The notes: generated by a model not told the origin, from the letters alone. Counted from the first letter of the stretch, positions 1-5,549 are shown. The stretch: DNA of 6,032 nucleotides from a bacterium (GCA_021811115.1 JAJZPP010000049.1:1-6032); one strand, 5' to 3'. A program made the numbers and translations.

Positions 1-8
1 TTCCGCAT

Positions 9-67
9 ATTAAACTTTGTATACCATGCCTACATACCTATGTAAGCCATGGTATACAAAGTTTAAT
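9..67. repeat. 20-bp perfect inverted repeat with 19-nt spacer
   Basis: The arm at 9-28 is the exact reverse complement of 48-67 (20 of 20 bases), separated by 19 nt (29-47). Inside the spacer, tacata (31-36) can pair with tatgta (39-44), so nearly the whole segment can fold into one long hairpin or cruciform. It is AT-rich and neither side has a T-run, so it does not look like a classical intrinsic terminator. The minus-strand gene at 10-342 ends inside the left arm. It could be a recombination or mobile-element site, a dispersed palindromic repeat, or a processing/termination hairpin. The sequence does not decide between these. Confidence 0.9.
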
Positions 68-342
68 CTGCAAAAAAATACATGCCATCTATTCAAGGGA
101 TTTAAGGGATGTTGTACTAGTGCTGCAGCTCGCACCCGAACAGAGTCAGCAACCTCCTGCACAGAAAGAGCGTTTCTGCGAAAGCTATCTCTCGGGCCTC
201 CAAAGCTGACTAACCCTAGATTTTTTTTGTATTCATCGAGTGCAGATACTCTTCGTTTCTTTATTTCTCCAATAGCTTGCGCTATGGGCGCTGACACTAC
301 ATCTGGCGGGATAGACGCTGCTGTTGCGCTACTTGTAGTCAT
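10..342 (-). CDS. Small hypothetical protein, 3' end formed by an inverted repeat
   Basis: This encodes 110 aa of unrecognised function. Translation is well supported at the start: a near-ideal Shine-Dalgarno AAGGAGGT (348-355) lies 5 nt before the ATG, with AT-rich promoter-like DNA behind it. The N-terminus (about 1-27) is rich in Ala, Ser, Thr and Pro, followed by a basic, probably helical part (28-45) and an Arg/Ala/Val-rich helix around 57-76. No signal peptide, membrane span or known motif is visible. The last ~17 residues are encoded by the inverted repeat at 9-67, and the TAA stop lies in its left arm. The native C-terminus may therefore have been replaced when the repeat arrived. An A8 tract in the coding strand (221-228) is slippage-prone. 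It could be an intact small gene or the 5' remnant of a longer one. Confidence 0.6.
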   Translation of the reverse strand: MTTSSATAASIPPDVVSAPIAQAIGEIKKRRVSALDEYKKNLGLVSFGGPRDSFRRNALSVQEVADSVRVRAAALVQHPLNPLNRWHVFFCRLNFVYHGLHRYVGMVYKV

Positions 343-347
343 AAACG

Positions 348-355
348 ACCTCCTT
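348..355 (-). promoter_or_regulatory. Strong ribosome binding site for the gene at 10-342
   Basis: On the minus strand this reads AAGGAGGT, a full match to the anti-Shine-Dalgarno, 5 nt before the ATG whose complement is at 340-342. It is the best ribosome binding site in the window and the main argument that the small gene is translated. Confidence 0.8.
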
Positions 356-365
356 GTCTTGTAAA

Positions 366-399
366 ATTATAATTTATAGAATTACATGTTTTTTGGCAA
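366..399 (-). promoter_or_regulatory. Candidate sigma70-type promoter for the gene at 10-342
   Basis: On the minus strand, TTGCCA (399-394) can serve as a -35. Downstream are overlapping -10-like hexamers: TATAAA (378-373) at 15-nt spacing, TAAATT at 17 nt, and TATAAT (371-366) at 22 nt. The motifs are good but none combines an ideal hexamer with ideal spacing. Their position just upstream of a strong ribosome binding site supports a promoter somewhere here. Confidence 0.4.
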
Positions 400-422
400 C
401 TCAGGCCCCCCGTGATCCTCTC

Positions 423-437
423 TGGACTTTCTGTCCA
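423..437. other. Short hairpin downstream of brnA
   Basis: tggac (423-427) and gtcca (433-437) form a 5-bp stem with a 5-nt loop, 33 nt beyond the brnA stop codon. On the minus strand no U-run follows, so an intrinsic terminator is not supported. It may be chance structure. It is listed because it lies in the 127-bp gap between brnA and the next gene. Confidence 0.2.
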
Positions 438-469
438 TTTGATAGGTCAAGAATGCATGAAGGGAGTTG

Positions 470-721
470 TCACGCTGATTCTCTTATGTCGTAATGTGCA
501 GTATACCCATCGAGAAGCGTCCGTATCATTTTTTGATACTGCGTATGGTGCCGCTTTGCCTCTTGCTTAAAAAAGTCGATAGTTGATTTTGTCAGGGAAA
601 TCGTTATTTTTACTGTTTCGTCCTTCAAAACAAGCTTCTCCGGTGGCGGTAAAAAATCTTTAACAACTTTTATTTTCCCTAATGGCTCATCTGAATATTT
701 ACTGTTTTTGGTTTTCTTCAT
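470..721 (-). CDS. brnA: BrnA-type ribbon-helix-helix antitoxin
   Basis: This 83-aa protein is the probable antitoxin partner of the BrnT-like toxin encoded just upstream. In this family the antitoxin binds and neutralises the toxin and represses its own operon. The basic N-terminal part (1-36) carries KDFLPPPEKL, a likely toxin-contacting segment. The C-terminal half fits a ribbon-helix-helix (CopG/MetJ-like) DNA-binding fold: strand VKITISL (37-43), helix A about 45-58, and helix B about 61-76 containing YQKMIRTLLDGY, close to the usual BrnA/CopG ending. The start is set by AAGGGAG (730-736), 8 nt before the ATG. It overlaps the end of brnT by 23 bp in another frame, so the two are very likely co-transcribed and translationally coupled. 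The family call rests on motif pattern plus gene order. Confidence 0.78.
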   Translation of the reverse strand: MKKTKNSKYSDEPLGKIKVVKDFLPPPEKLVLKDETVKITISLTKSTIDFFKQEAKRHHTQYQKMIRTLLDGYTAHYDIRESA

Positions 722-983
722 ATGTTCTTCTCCCTTGACGCCAGTATCCAGCGCCTATGATGCGGATTTTTTGACAGCGATATGTAAAACGAACGGTCAT
801 TACTTTGCCATTAACCATGCCAAAGCAGTAATACCGTTTTTCGCTCTTGCTATGTGTGATATCTTCTGCAATAACACGATTCTCATCTAAGAAAGCAAGT
901 TGCGCCTCTGAAAAGGAAACCCCGTGTTTCTCTATGTTTACATTTTCTTTAGCGGTGTTCCATTCGAACGTTGCATCCTTCAT
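699..983 (-). CDS. brnT: BrnT-type ribonuclease toxin
   Basis: This 94-aa protein has the usual BrnT length (about 90 aa). BrnT (DUF497 family) toxins have a RelE-like fold and inhibit growth as ribonucleases until bound by BrnA. The hallmarks are visible: an N-terminal FEWNTAKENVNIEKHGVSF (6-24) matching the family's FEWD..K...N..KHGVSF pattern, then an acidic stretch (33-43), the central RYYCFGMVNGKVMTVRFTYR (50-69), and the C-terminal RIIGAGYWRQGRRTYEE (74-90). The last block corresponds to the family's RIISARxA...E...YE. The usual SARxA part reads GAGYW here, which could affect activity. AGGA (991-994) lies 7 nt before the ATG. Toxin-first order and overlap with brnA are typical of type II brnTA operons. 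The upstream gap should hold the autoregulated promoter, but no clear -35/-10 pair was found. Confidence 0.82.
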   Translation of the reverse strand: MKDATFEWNTAKENVNIEKHGVSFSEAQLAFLDENRVIAEDITHSKSEKRYYCFGMVNGKVMTVRFTYRCQKIRIIGAGYWRQGRRTYEENQKQ

Positions 984-1120
984 AACCTAATCCTGGTGCA
1001 TGAGCCATATTTTTGTCCATACAAATTGCCATTAAAGCTTCGTATATTGCGTAGCAAGAGATGGAACGCAAAGTAGTAAAGAGGCTTTAGATTGCAAAGA
1101 AAAGAACCAGTATAGCGGTT

Positions 1121-1168
1121 CCATTCCAACATCCATTCCAAAAGTTGCTTATTTTTTTGCTTATTTTT
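1121..1168. repeat. Two adjacent 12-bp tandem duplications
   Basis: Four 12-bp units lie head to tail. ccattccaacat (1121-1132) is followed by ccattccaaaag (1133-1144), 10 of 12 identical. ttgcttattttt (1145-1156) is then repeated exactly at 1157-1168. Two different units doubled side by side with the same period is unusual. The block ends just upstream of the candidate -10 for the gene at 1230, and the second ttgctt falls at -35 spacing. It may reflect replication slippage or a spaced operator for a regulator. Confidence 0.85.
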
Positions 1169-1185
1169 TCCATCGACTATATATA
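1157..1185 (+). promoter_or_regulatory. Candidate promoter for the two-gene unit starting at 1230
   Basis: TTGCTT (1157-1162) is separated by 17 nt from TATATA (1180-1185), within an alternating TATATATA stretch. The spacing is ideal and the -10 fair (4 of 6), but the -35 is weak (3 of 6). Transcription would begin near 1192, giving a leader of about 38 nt before the ATG at 1230. The upstream 12-bp unit supplies a second, less well spaced TTGCTT. Confidence 0.42.
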
Positions 1186-1215
1186 GAAAAGAATGATACA
1201 CTTTTTTTTATTTGC

Positions 1216-1223
1216 AAAAGGAG
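1216..1223 (+). promoter_or_regulatory. Ribosome binding site fixing the start at 1230
   Basis: AAAAGGAG lies 6 nt before the ATG at 1230. The same reading frame extends upstream to a TTG at 1212, but that would place the Shine-Dalgarno inside the coding region and leave the TTG without one. The ATG at 1230 is therefore preferred. Confidence 0.8.
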
Positions 1224-1229
1224 CTCCCC

Positions 1230-1751
1230 ATGTCACTTACTCCAAAAATTGTTGCTTCACTGTTCACACCTGATCCACCACTACCAGCCGATGATTTTGG
1301 TTTTGTGCACCTCCGCAGCGCTCAACCTGAAAACATCAAATATGGGCCGCTGACCCTGATCAAGGATGATGGAACTACAGCAGTCGTGCGTTGTACGAGA
1401 TGGACCGCCACAAAGGCCGAGCCAGTCTGTTCCTGCGACCCCACGGAGCAAATTTTTTACTCTGAAGATCACAAGCAGGCACTGAAAGTGCCTTCGAGAT
1501 ATCTGTCTGCCATGCATCTTTCCCTACCACCCAACCTTGTCACAATGACAGAGACAGTCGAAAAGGAGAAAACCGACAGGAGGCTCGCTGCCATCCGGGA
1601 GCCTCTGATCTCCAAAATAGCCCAACAGGCACATCGTGCAAAAGAGCGAGAACAGCGAATCGCCGTATATAAAAATAGAACCTTCAACGTGATTCTGGGA
1701 GCCCTGATCACTCCTCTCGAGGTAGCCACCGGTGTCGTCAGAATGGTATGA
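1230..1751 (+). CDS. Short paralogue of the N-terminal domain of the adjacent hydrolase-like protein
   Basis: This 173-aa protein has no recognised function. It aligns with the N-terminal ~153 residues of the 567-aa protein encoded 16 bp downstream. Blocks include IVASLFTPD (7-15) against IASIFFSPE, EQIFYSEDHKQALKVP (73-88) against residues 60-75 with 8 of 16 identical, and 143-172 against 124-153 with 16 of 30 identical. A charged, probably helical stretch (109-149) leads into a hydrophobic C-terminus, VILGALITPLEVATGVVRMV. The protein stops exactly there, before the long hydrophobic helix that follows in the larger protein. The two genes appear co-transcribed from the promoter region around 1157-1185. 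It may be a stand-alone copy of a partner-binding domain, or the remnant of a full-length tandem duplicate that lost its 3' part. The clear ribosome binding site and lack of internal stops favour a functional gene. Confidence 0.85.
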   Translation: MSLTPKIVASLFTPDPPLPADDFGFVHLRSAQPENIKYGPLTLIKDDGTTAVVRCTRWTATKAEPVCSCDPTEQIFYSEDHKQALKVPSRYLSAMHLSLPPNLVTMTETVEKEKTDRRLAAIREPLISKIAQQAHRAKEREQRIAVYKNRTFNVILGALITPLEVATGVVRMV

Positions 1752-1767
1752 AGAATAAAGGAAAAAC

Positions 1768-3471
1768 ATGACAATTCATCGCATAGCAAGCATTTTTTTT
1801 AGTCCAGAAGAGTCTTCCCCTCCTACTAATAATCGCCAAAGCGGAATTCTCAGATTGGTAGACACAAATGGGGAAACAAAGAGGGTATCCTGCGAACTGT
1901 GGACCGCGAGCGCGACACACCCCAAGCTCGCTTCTGTTGCAAAAGAGGAACACTTTTTCTCCCCCGACCACACCCAGGCGATTGTGATACCCGATGATGT
2001 CAGACAATATTTAACTTCTTCAGGATGGGGGCTTCCAGAGGCTCTTTTCTCCCGCGTATCCACTGTGGCAGAAAATATGGTTTCTCAACGAATTGCCGCC
2101 TTACGACCGCGAACTGTACCGGAAGAACGGGGTGAACGAATCGCAACCCTCAAAACAAGAATTACCCACCTCATTTTAGGCGCAATCGTCACGCCTCAAG
2201 AGATCCTCACGGGCATTGTACGCATAGCCATCGCCACAGCGCGAGTCGCCCGTGCTGCACTCGCTCTGGGAGCAGTCAAGTTGAAGCATGCGATACGCAA
2301 GGGTGATGTAAAGCAGATTGAGATTGCTGAAAAGCGATGTGGGGACCTGGCTACATTTGCCTCGCGCCAAGTACGAATTGGGTTACTCCAGCTCATCCCC
2401 ATCATTGGCGCACAGCTGGCCAATCAGTACAAGCAAGCAGGAAGTTTAAAGAACTTTCTTGACTCTCCAGCGATTGGAGGGCTAATCAAAAAAGTTCTCT
2501 TAAAGAAACGCCTGGATATCCCCCAAATGGTGTATGGAGTTACCATGCGTCATTCAAGGCATTATGACCTTGTTGAGAAACATAATCCAACCAAACGTAA
2601 AGAAACACAAGCCTATTGGAGCAAGCCAGCTCCAACAGTAGAAGATGCCAGAGCGGAACTCCTGTCCAATCCTAACCAACACAAACTCGTTCGCATCCCA
2701 GTTGCAACCCATGACGGCAAGACCCGTTACCACGATGCATCGCTGGTCATTTCTCCTGCGAACAAAGGGAATGAGAAGGCTAAAACAGTCGTTCTGTACC
2801 ACGGAAATGCTTCCCATCACATCAGCGACTGGTCCCCATACGGAGAATGGTATCTCACGCAGGGCTACAATGTTCTCCTCTGCTCCTATGCAGGAGATTT
2901 GGGCATAGAGGGAGATGGCACCACATATAAGGAGGTGGCCACTCCATGTTCTGAACATGCCATGAGAGAGGATGCTACGGCAGATGTACGCTTTCTCCAA
3001 GGGCTCGGCGTCGAGCACGCGGCAGTCTATGGGATTTCTCTGGGTGGCGCCCAAGCGATGAACTTTGCGCAAGCGGCCGCTTCCTCCCGCCTTAAGATAG
3101 ATTTTGTGACGCTGAACAAAACCTTCACTTCAGCTCCTGCGGTGTGTGGAAGAGCCATCAAGAAGGAGACCAACAGCCGATTCCTTGGACGAATGGTAGT
3201 GTCCTTTGCAAGAAGGTTTTTCTCAGAAGAACCGCAAGCAGGAAGAGGCAGCCAATGTGACTGCCTTGACAATGCGGCCAAGCTCAAAGAAATACACGAT
3301 GCCCCAGCCTTTCGTCAGACACACTTTACGATTATCGGAGGAACTGACGACCAAATAATGGGAGAACCGCGCCATCCCTGGATGAACTTTGCCTATGAAT
3401 TGTACAACGTTGTTCGTGACCTTGGGGATAGAGCCACGATCCAGATGGAAGAGAAGGGACACTTCGCGTAA
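1768..3471 (+). CDS. Alpha/beta-hydrolase domain protein, chlamydial CHLPS/DUF818-like, with N-terminal extension
   Basis: This 567-aa protein has three parts. Residues 1-155 share homology with the 173-aa product of the gene upstream. Residues about 132-171 (ILGAIVTPQEILTGIVRIAI onward) and 202-215 (IGLLQLIPIIGA) are hydrophobic or amphipathic and could associate with a membrane. Residues about 255-567 look like the Chlamydia CHLPS 43 kDa / DUF818 family with an alpha/beta-hydrolase fold: strand and oxyanion-type VLYHGN (342-347), nucleophile elbow GISLGG (422-427, Ser424), acidic loop IIGGTDDQIM (522-531, Asp527 or Asp528), and a C-terminal GHF with His565, three residues from the end. The triad appears complete, so hydrolysis of an ester or lipid is plausible, but the substrate is unknown. 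AAAGGA (1757-1762) lies 5 nt before the ATG. No signal peptide is evident. The stop codon abuts the convergent gene. The fold is confident; the family name is less so, being recalled rather than searched. Confidence 0.85.
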   Translation: MTIHRIASIFFSPEESSPPTNNRQSGILRLVDTNGETKRVSCELWTASATHPKLASVAKEEHFFSPDHTQAIVIPDDVRQYLTSSGWGLPEALFSRVSTVAENMVSQRIAALRPRTVPEERGERIATLKTRITHLILGAIVTPQEILTGIVRIAIATARVARAALALGAVKLKHAIRKGDVKQIEIAEKRCGDLATFASRQVRIGLLQLIPIIGAQLANQYKQAGSLKNFLDSPAIGGLIKKVLLKKRLDIPQMVYGVTMRHSRHYDLVEKHNPTKRKETQAYWSKPAPTVEDARAELLSNPNQHKLVRIPVATHDGKTRYHDASLVISPANKGNEKAKTVVLYHGNASHHISDWSPYGEWYLTQGYNVLLCSYAGDLGIEGDGTTYKEVATPCSEHAMREDATADVRFLQGLGVEHAAVYGISLGGAQAMNFAQAAASSRLKIDFVTLNKTFTSAPAVCGRAIKKETNSRFLGRMVVSFARRFFSEEPQAGRGSQCDCLDNAAKLKEIHDAPAFRQTHFTIIGGTDDQIMGEPRHPWMNFAYELYNVVRDLGDRATIQMEEKGHFA

Positions 3472-4188
3472 TTATGCCCCTATCGCAAGAAGAATAGCTG
3501 TATAAGCAGCCGCTGACACGACAAATGTGCCAACGCTATTCTCTTTTCCTGCAGGCAGTTCATGCCGTGTGACGTTCATGATGACGCCTCCGCCAATAAA
3601 GGCGCCGACGAGGGCAACTGCTGTTTCAGAGAGGTGTATCGCAAGCCCCACAACCCATCCAAGGACTAACGATGCGATCAAGACCCACCGGCCCGTTTTC
3701 CGATACGCCTCTCCATGGCTCTCACAGAGACTATAGTCATTCGTGAAATAGTGGAGGGCCATGGCTATGGTAAACAAGAGAAGCGGCTGAACATCCGGGT
3801 TATTTTTGTTAACAACAGCGTAACCGACGAAGAAATTGAAGAGGGCATAGGAACATAGGGCAAGAGTAAATTTTTCTTTCATGAGCCATCCAGAAGGGAC
3901 TCGATCGATGCAAAAGAAGAGCAAAAAGCCCAACAACGCCGTCACGAAAACGTGGCGCTCTACATAGGGAAAGAATCCTGAGAAGATCCGTTCGACCCAT
4001 TGGTTACTCTCACCTAGCTTTGGAAGCAGGTCTATAAAAACATACGCGATGGCGATCCCTCCGCCGAGGGAGAGAAACCTCCTTTGAGAGAGCATCTCAA
4101 GAGTTCGTATTTTCTCAGCATACATGTGGACCAGGGAAAAAATGGCAACAGAGATGAGAGCAAGGAGAGGATATGGGATAGAAGTCAT
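3472..4188 (-). CDS. ZIP-like multi-spanning membrane protein
   Basis: This 238-aa, very hydrophobic protein has about eight predicted spans (roughly 5-22, 39-56, 77-93, 107-125, 133-150, 166-184, 190-206, 218-237), as in ZIP metal transporters. ZIP-like signatures are GGGIAIAYVFIDLLPKL (42-58) in the second span, and GGGVIMNVTRHELP (199-212) followed by a GTFVVSAAAY final span. Potential metal ligands near the fifth span are H146, N150, D151 and H158 (ALHYFTNDYSLCESHGE). The canonical HNxxDG/HExPH pair of classical zinc importers is not seen, so transport and substrate are uncertain. The ATG overlaps the trpS stop as ATGA, suggesting translational coupling. No good Shine-Dalgarno precedes it; instead a perfect 10-bp palindrome, ggcacgtgcc (4189-4198), lies where one would be. 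It ends flush against the convergent hydrolase gene. Confidence 0.72.
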   Translation of the reverse strand: MTSIPYPLLALISVAIFSLVHMYAEKIRTLEMLSQRRFLSLGGGIAIAYVFIDLLPKLGESNQWVERIFSGFFPYVERHVFVTALLGFLLFFCIDRVPSGWLMKEKFTLALCSYALFNFFVGYAVVNKNNPDVQPLLLFTIAMALHYFTNDYSLCESHGEAYRKTGRWVLIASLVLGWVVGLAIHLSETAVALVGAFIGGGVIMNVTRHELPAGKENSVGTFVVSAAAYTAILLAIGA

Positions 4189-5435
4189 GGCACGTGCCTA
4201 AAGTATGGATCGAAGTGAAACCCAAGGTGCTGATCCTCTTCAGACAACTCCCCTATCTCTCGATGACGGCGTGAGTGATCAAAACTTCGATTTGGATCCA
4301 TGTACTGCTGGACTATCTCAGAGGTCACAAGACGTCGCGCCTCCTGGTGCTCCCGTACGACATTCCAAACAACCTCAATCGTCTTCTTCTTGATCTCCGA
4401 GGTCATCATCCGGCCGCTTCCGTACTCACGAGCGATGTCGCGCAACTCATTATCATTGTCAAGAAAATATAATAAATAGTGGTAGGGCACATCGACAGTT
4501 AAATTCGCCCCCTTCTCCACGTGCTCTTGCCGCGTCAATCCCCCACCAGAGAAGGCTTTTTCTCTAATCTTGCGCGACACCGCATCGTGAGAGTCATTCA
4601 TAAAAATGACCTCTTTGGATCCGGTAGAACTGGCCTTGTCATGCACCTGTTCCAAACTTGGGAGGAAGCGCGACTGAATGGTTGCCGGCTTTTTGTACCC
4701 AAGCTTCTCAGCGATCTGTCGGGCCATACGAAAGTACGGATACTGGTCAATTGCCATGGGAACGAGGCACTGCACATGTTGATCGCCAAAAACATTGCTG
4801 AAAGCGGTGCTAAAGGCAGGAGCTGCCTGAAAACAGGGCCAGCTGAGCTGCCCGATACTGTTATTCAGATCAAGCCCATAGATGCCCTTGATAAGATTTC
4901 CAGAAGTTTGCCTCATCACTTGGACGATAGTCCGGTAAAGAGATCCCCCCACAGTCTCAAGGTTGGAAAAGATCCATGTCTTCTCCAGAGTAAACCCACA
5001 GGCAATGATATCTTTGGCATTCTCCTTGGCGAGACGATTGGCCTCATCAAGGGTGAGCTTTTCTTTAAAGTAATACTTTTCATCATCGGTCATCTGAATG
5101 ATGACGACGGCATCAAAAGCATCCTGCAGGTACTTCGTGAACATAAAAGGCACCATGTGCCCAAGATGCAAAGACTCTGAACTGGGTCCACGACCGGTGT
5201 ACAGATAGATCTCCTCTCCCCGTTCATAGGCATCGAGGGCGAGGTTCAAATCTTTATGAGAGAAAAAAATGCCTCGACGAAGCCATGGGTGGGCCTTCAT
5301 TCGTGTGACTCGCTCAAATCGACGAACCAGTTTGCCATCGATCGGCTCACAGCCAAACTCTCTGATCAATTTTAGGTAATCGATCCCTGTCGTAGTCGTA
5401 ACCTCCCACGGCGTGATCTTCGTTTCCCCATCCAT
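4185..5435 (-). CDS. trpS: Tryptophanyl-tRNA synthetase, eukaryotic/archaeal type
   Basis: This cytoplasmic class I synthetase charges tRNA-Trp with tryptophan using ATP. At 416 aa it is longer than typical bacterial TrpRS (about 330-350). It follows the eukaryotic/archaeal type closely: LRRGIFFSHKD (52-62), YLYTGRGPSSESLHLGH (77-93, HIGH motif HLGH at 90-93), IIQMTDDEKYYF (112-123), ENAKDIIACGF (138-148), AIDQYPYFRMAR (228-239) and KAFSGGG (293-299). There is no N-terminal WHEP domain. The second signature, normally KMSAS in this type, reads KASST (267-271; bases 4623-4637). The final ~33 residues after QQYMDPNRSF form a charged, His-rich tail that I do not recall in relatives. GAGGGG (5441-5446) lies 5 nt before the ATG, with an extended -10 further upstream. 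The 4-bp overlap places the ZIP-like gene in the same operon. Horizontal acquisition from a eukaryote or archaeon is plausible. The enzyme call is firm; activity depends on the altered motif. Confidence 0.95.
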   Translation of the reverse strand: MDGETKITPWEVTTTTGIDYLKLIREFGCEPIDGKLVRRFERVTRMKAHPWLRRGIFFSHKDLNLALDAYERGEEIYLYTGRGPSSESLHLGHMVPFMFTKYLQDAFDAVVIIQMTDDEKYYFKEKLTLDEANRLAKENAKDIIACGFTLEKTWIFSNLETVGGSLYRTIVQVMRQTSGNLIKGIYGLDLNNSIGQLSWPCFQAAPAFSTAFSNVFGDQHVQCLVPMAIDQYPYFRMARQIAEKLGYKKPATIQSRFLPSLEQVHDKASSTGSKEVIFMNDSHDAVSRKIREKAFSGGGLTRQEHVEKGANLTVDVPYHYLLYFLDNDNELRDIAREYGSGRMMTSEIKKKTIEVVWNVVREHQEARRLVTSEIVQQYMDPNRSFDHSRRHREIGELSEEDQHLGFHFDPYFRHVP

Positions 5436-5483
5436 TGTTTCCCCTCAGCCTTTAGACGCCTTGTAAACAAATTTTCAAACGGC

Positions 5484-5492
5484 AGTATAGCA
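5484..5492 (-). promoter_or_regulatory. Extended -10 element for the trpS operon
   Basis: On the minus strand this reads TGCTATACT, an extended -10 (TGn plus TATACT, 5 of 6 to consensus). No good -35 lies at 16-18 nt, which an extended -10 can tolerate. Transcription would begin near 5477, giving a leader of about 42 nt before the trpS ATG. Confidence 0.5.
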
Positions 5493-5549
5493 GAAGCGTT
5501 GCCAGGGAATCCATGCCAATTTTCGCATCGAATAGTACTGCAGTTTTTC

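Noticed and set aside
92..109. Two near-identical 9-bp units (ttcaaggga / tttaaggga)
   Set aside because: Short, imperfect and inside a coding frame (reads Pro-Leu-Asn twice); no sign of a binding site or mobile element.
17..364. Plus-strand open frame of 115 codons opposite the gene at 10-342
   Set aside because: The minus-strand frame has a perfect ribosome binding site and promoter-like DNA. The plus-strand frame has neither, and it starts inside the inverted repeat.
980..1201. Minus-strand open frame of 73 codons overlapping the brnT start by ATGA
   Set aside because: It starts with GTG and has no Shine-Dalgarno. Its composition is not protein-like, and its internal KNKQ/LEW(M/N) repeats are only the translation of the 12-bp DNA duplications. 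brnT has its own ribosome binding site. The 4-bp overlap is probably chance.
1212..1229. Upstream TTG start adding six residues to the 173-aa protein
   Set aside because: It would put the AAAAGGAG ribosome binding site inside the coding region. The ATG at 1230 has ideal spacing, and the paralogue alignment also begins there.
2554..3072. Minus-strand open frame of 172 codons
   Set aside because: It is antisense to the hydrolase domain, which carries the catalytic motifs; no independent support.
4521..5180. Plus-strand open frame of 219 codons
   Set aside because: It lies wholly antisense to trpS, whose motifs are unmistakable. It is a shadow of its codon pattern.
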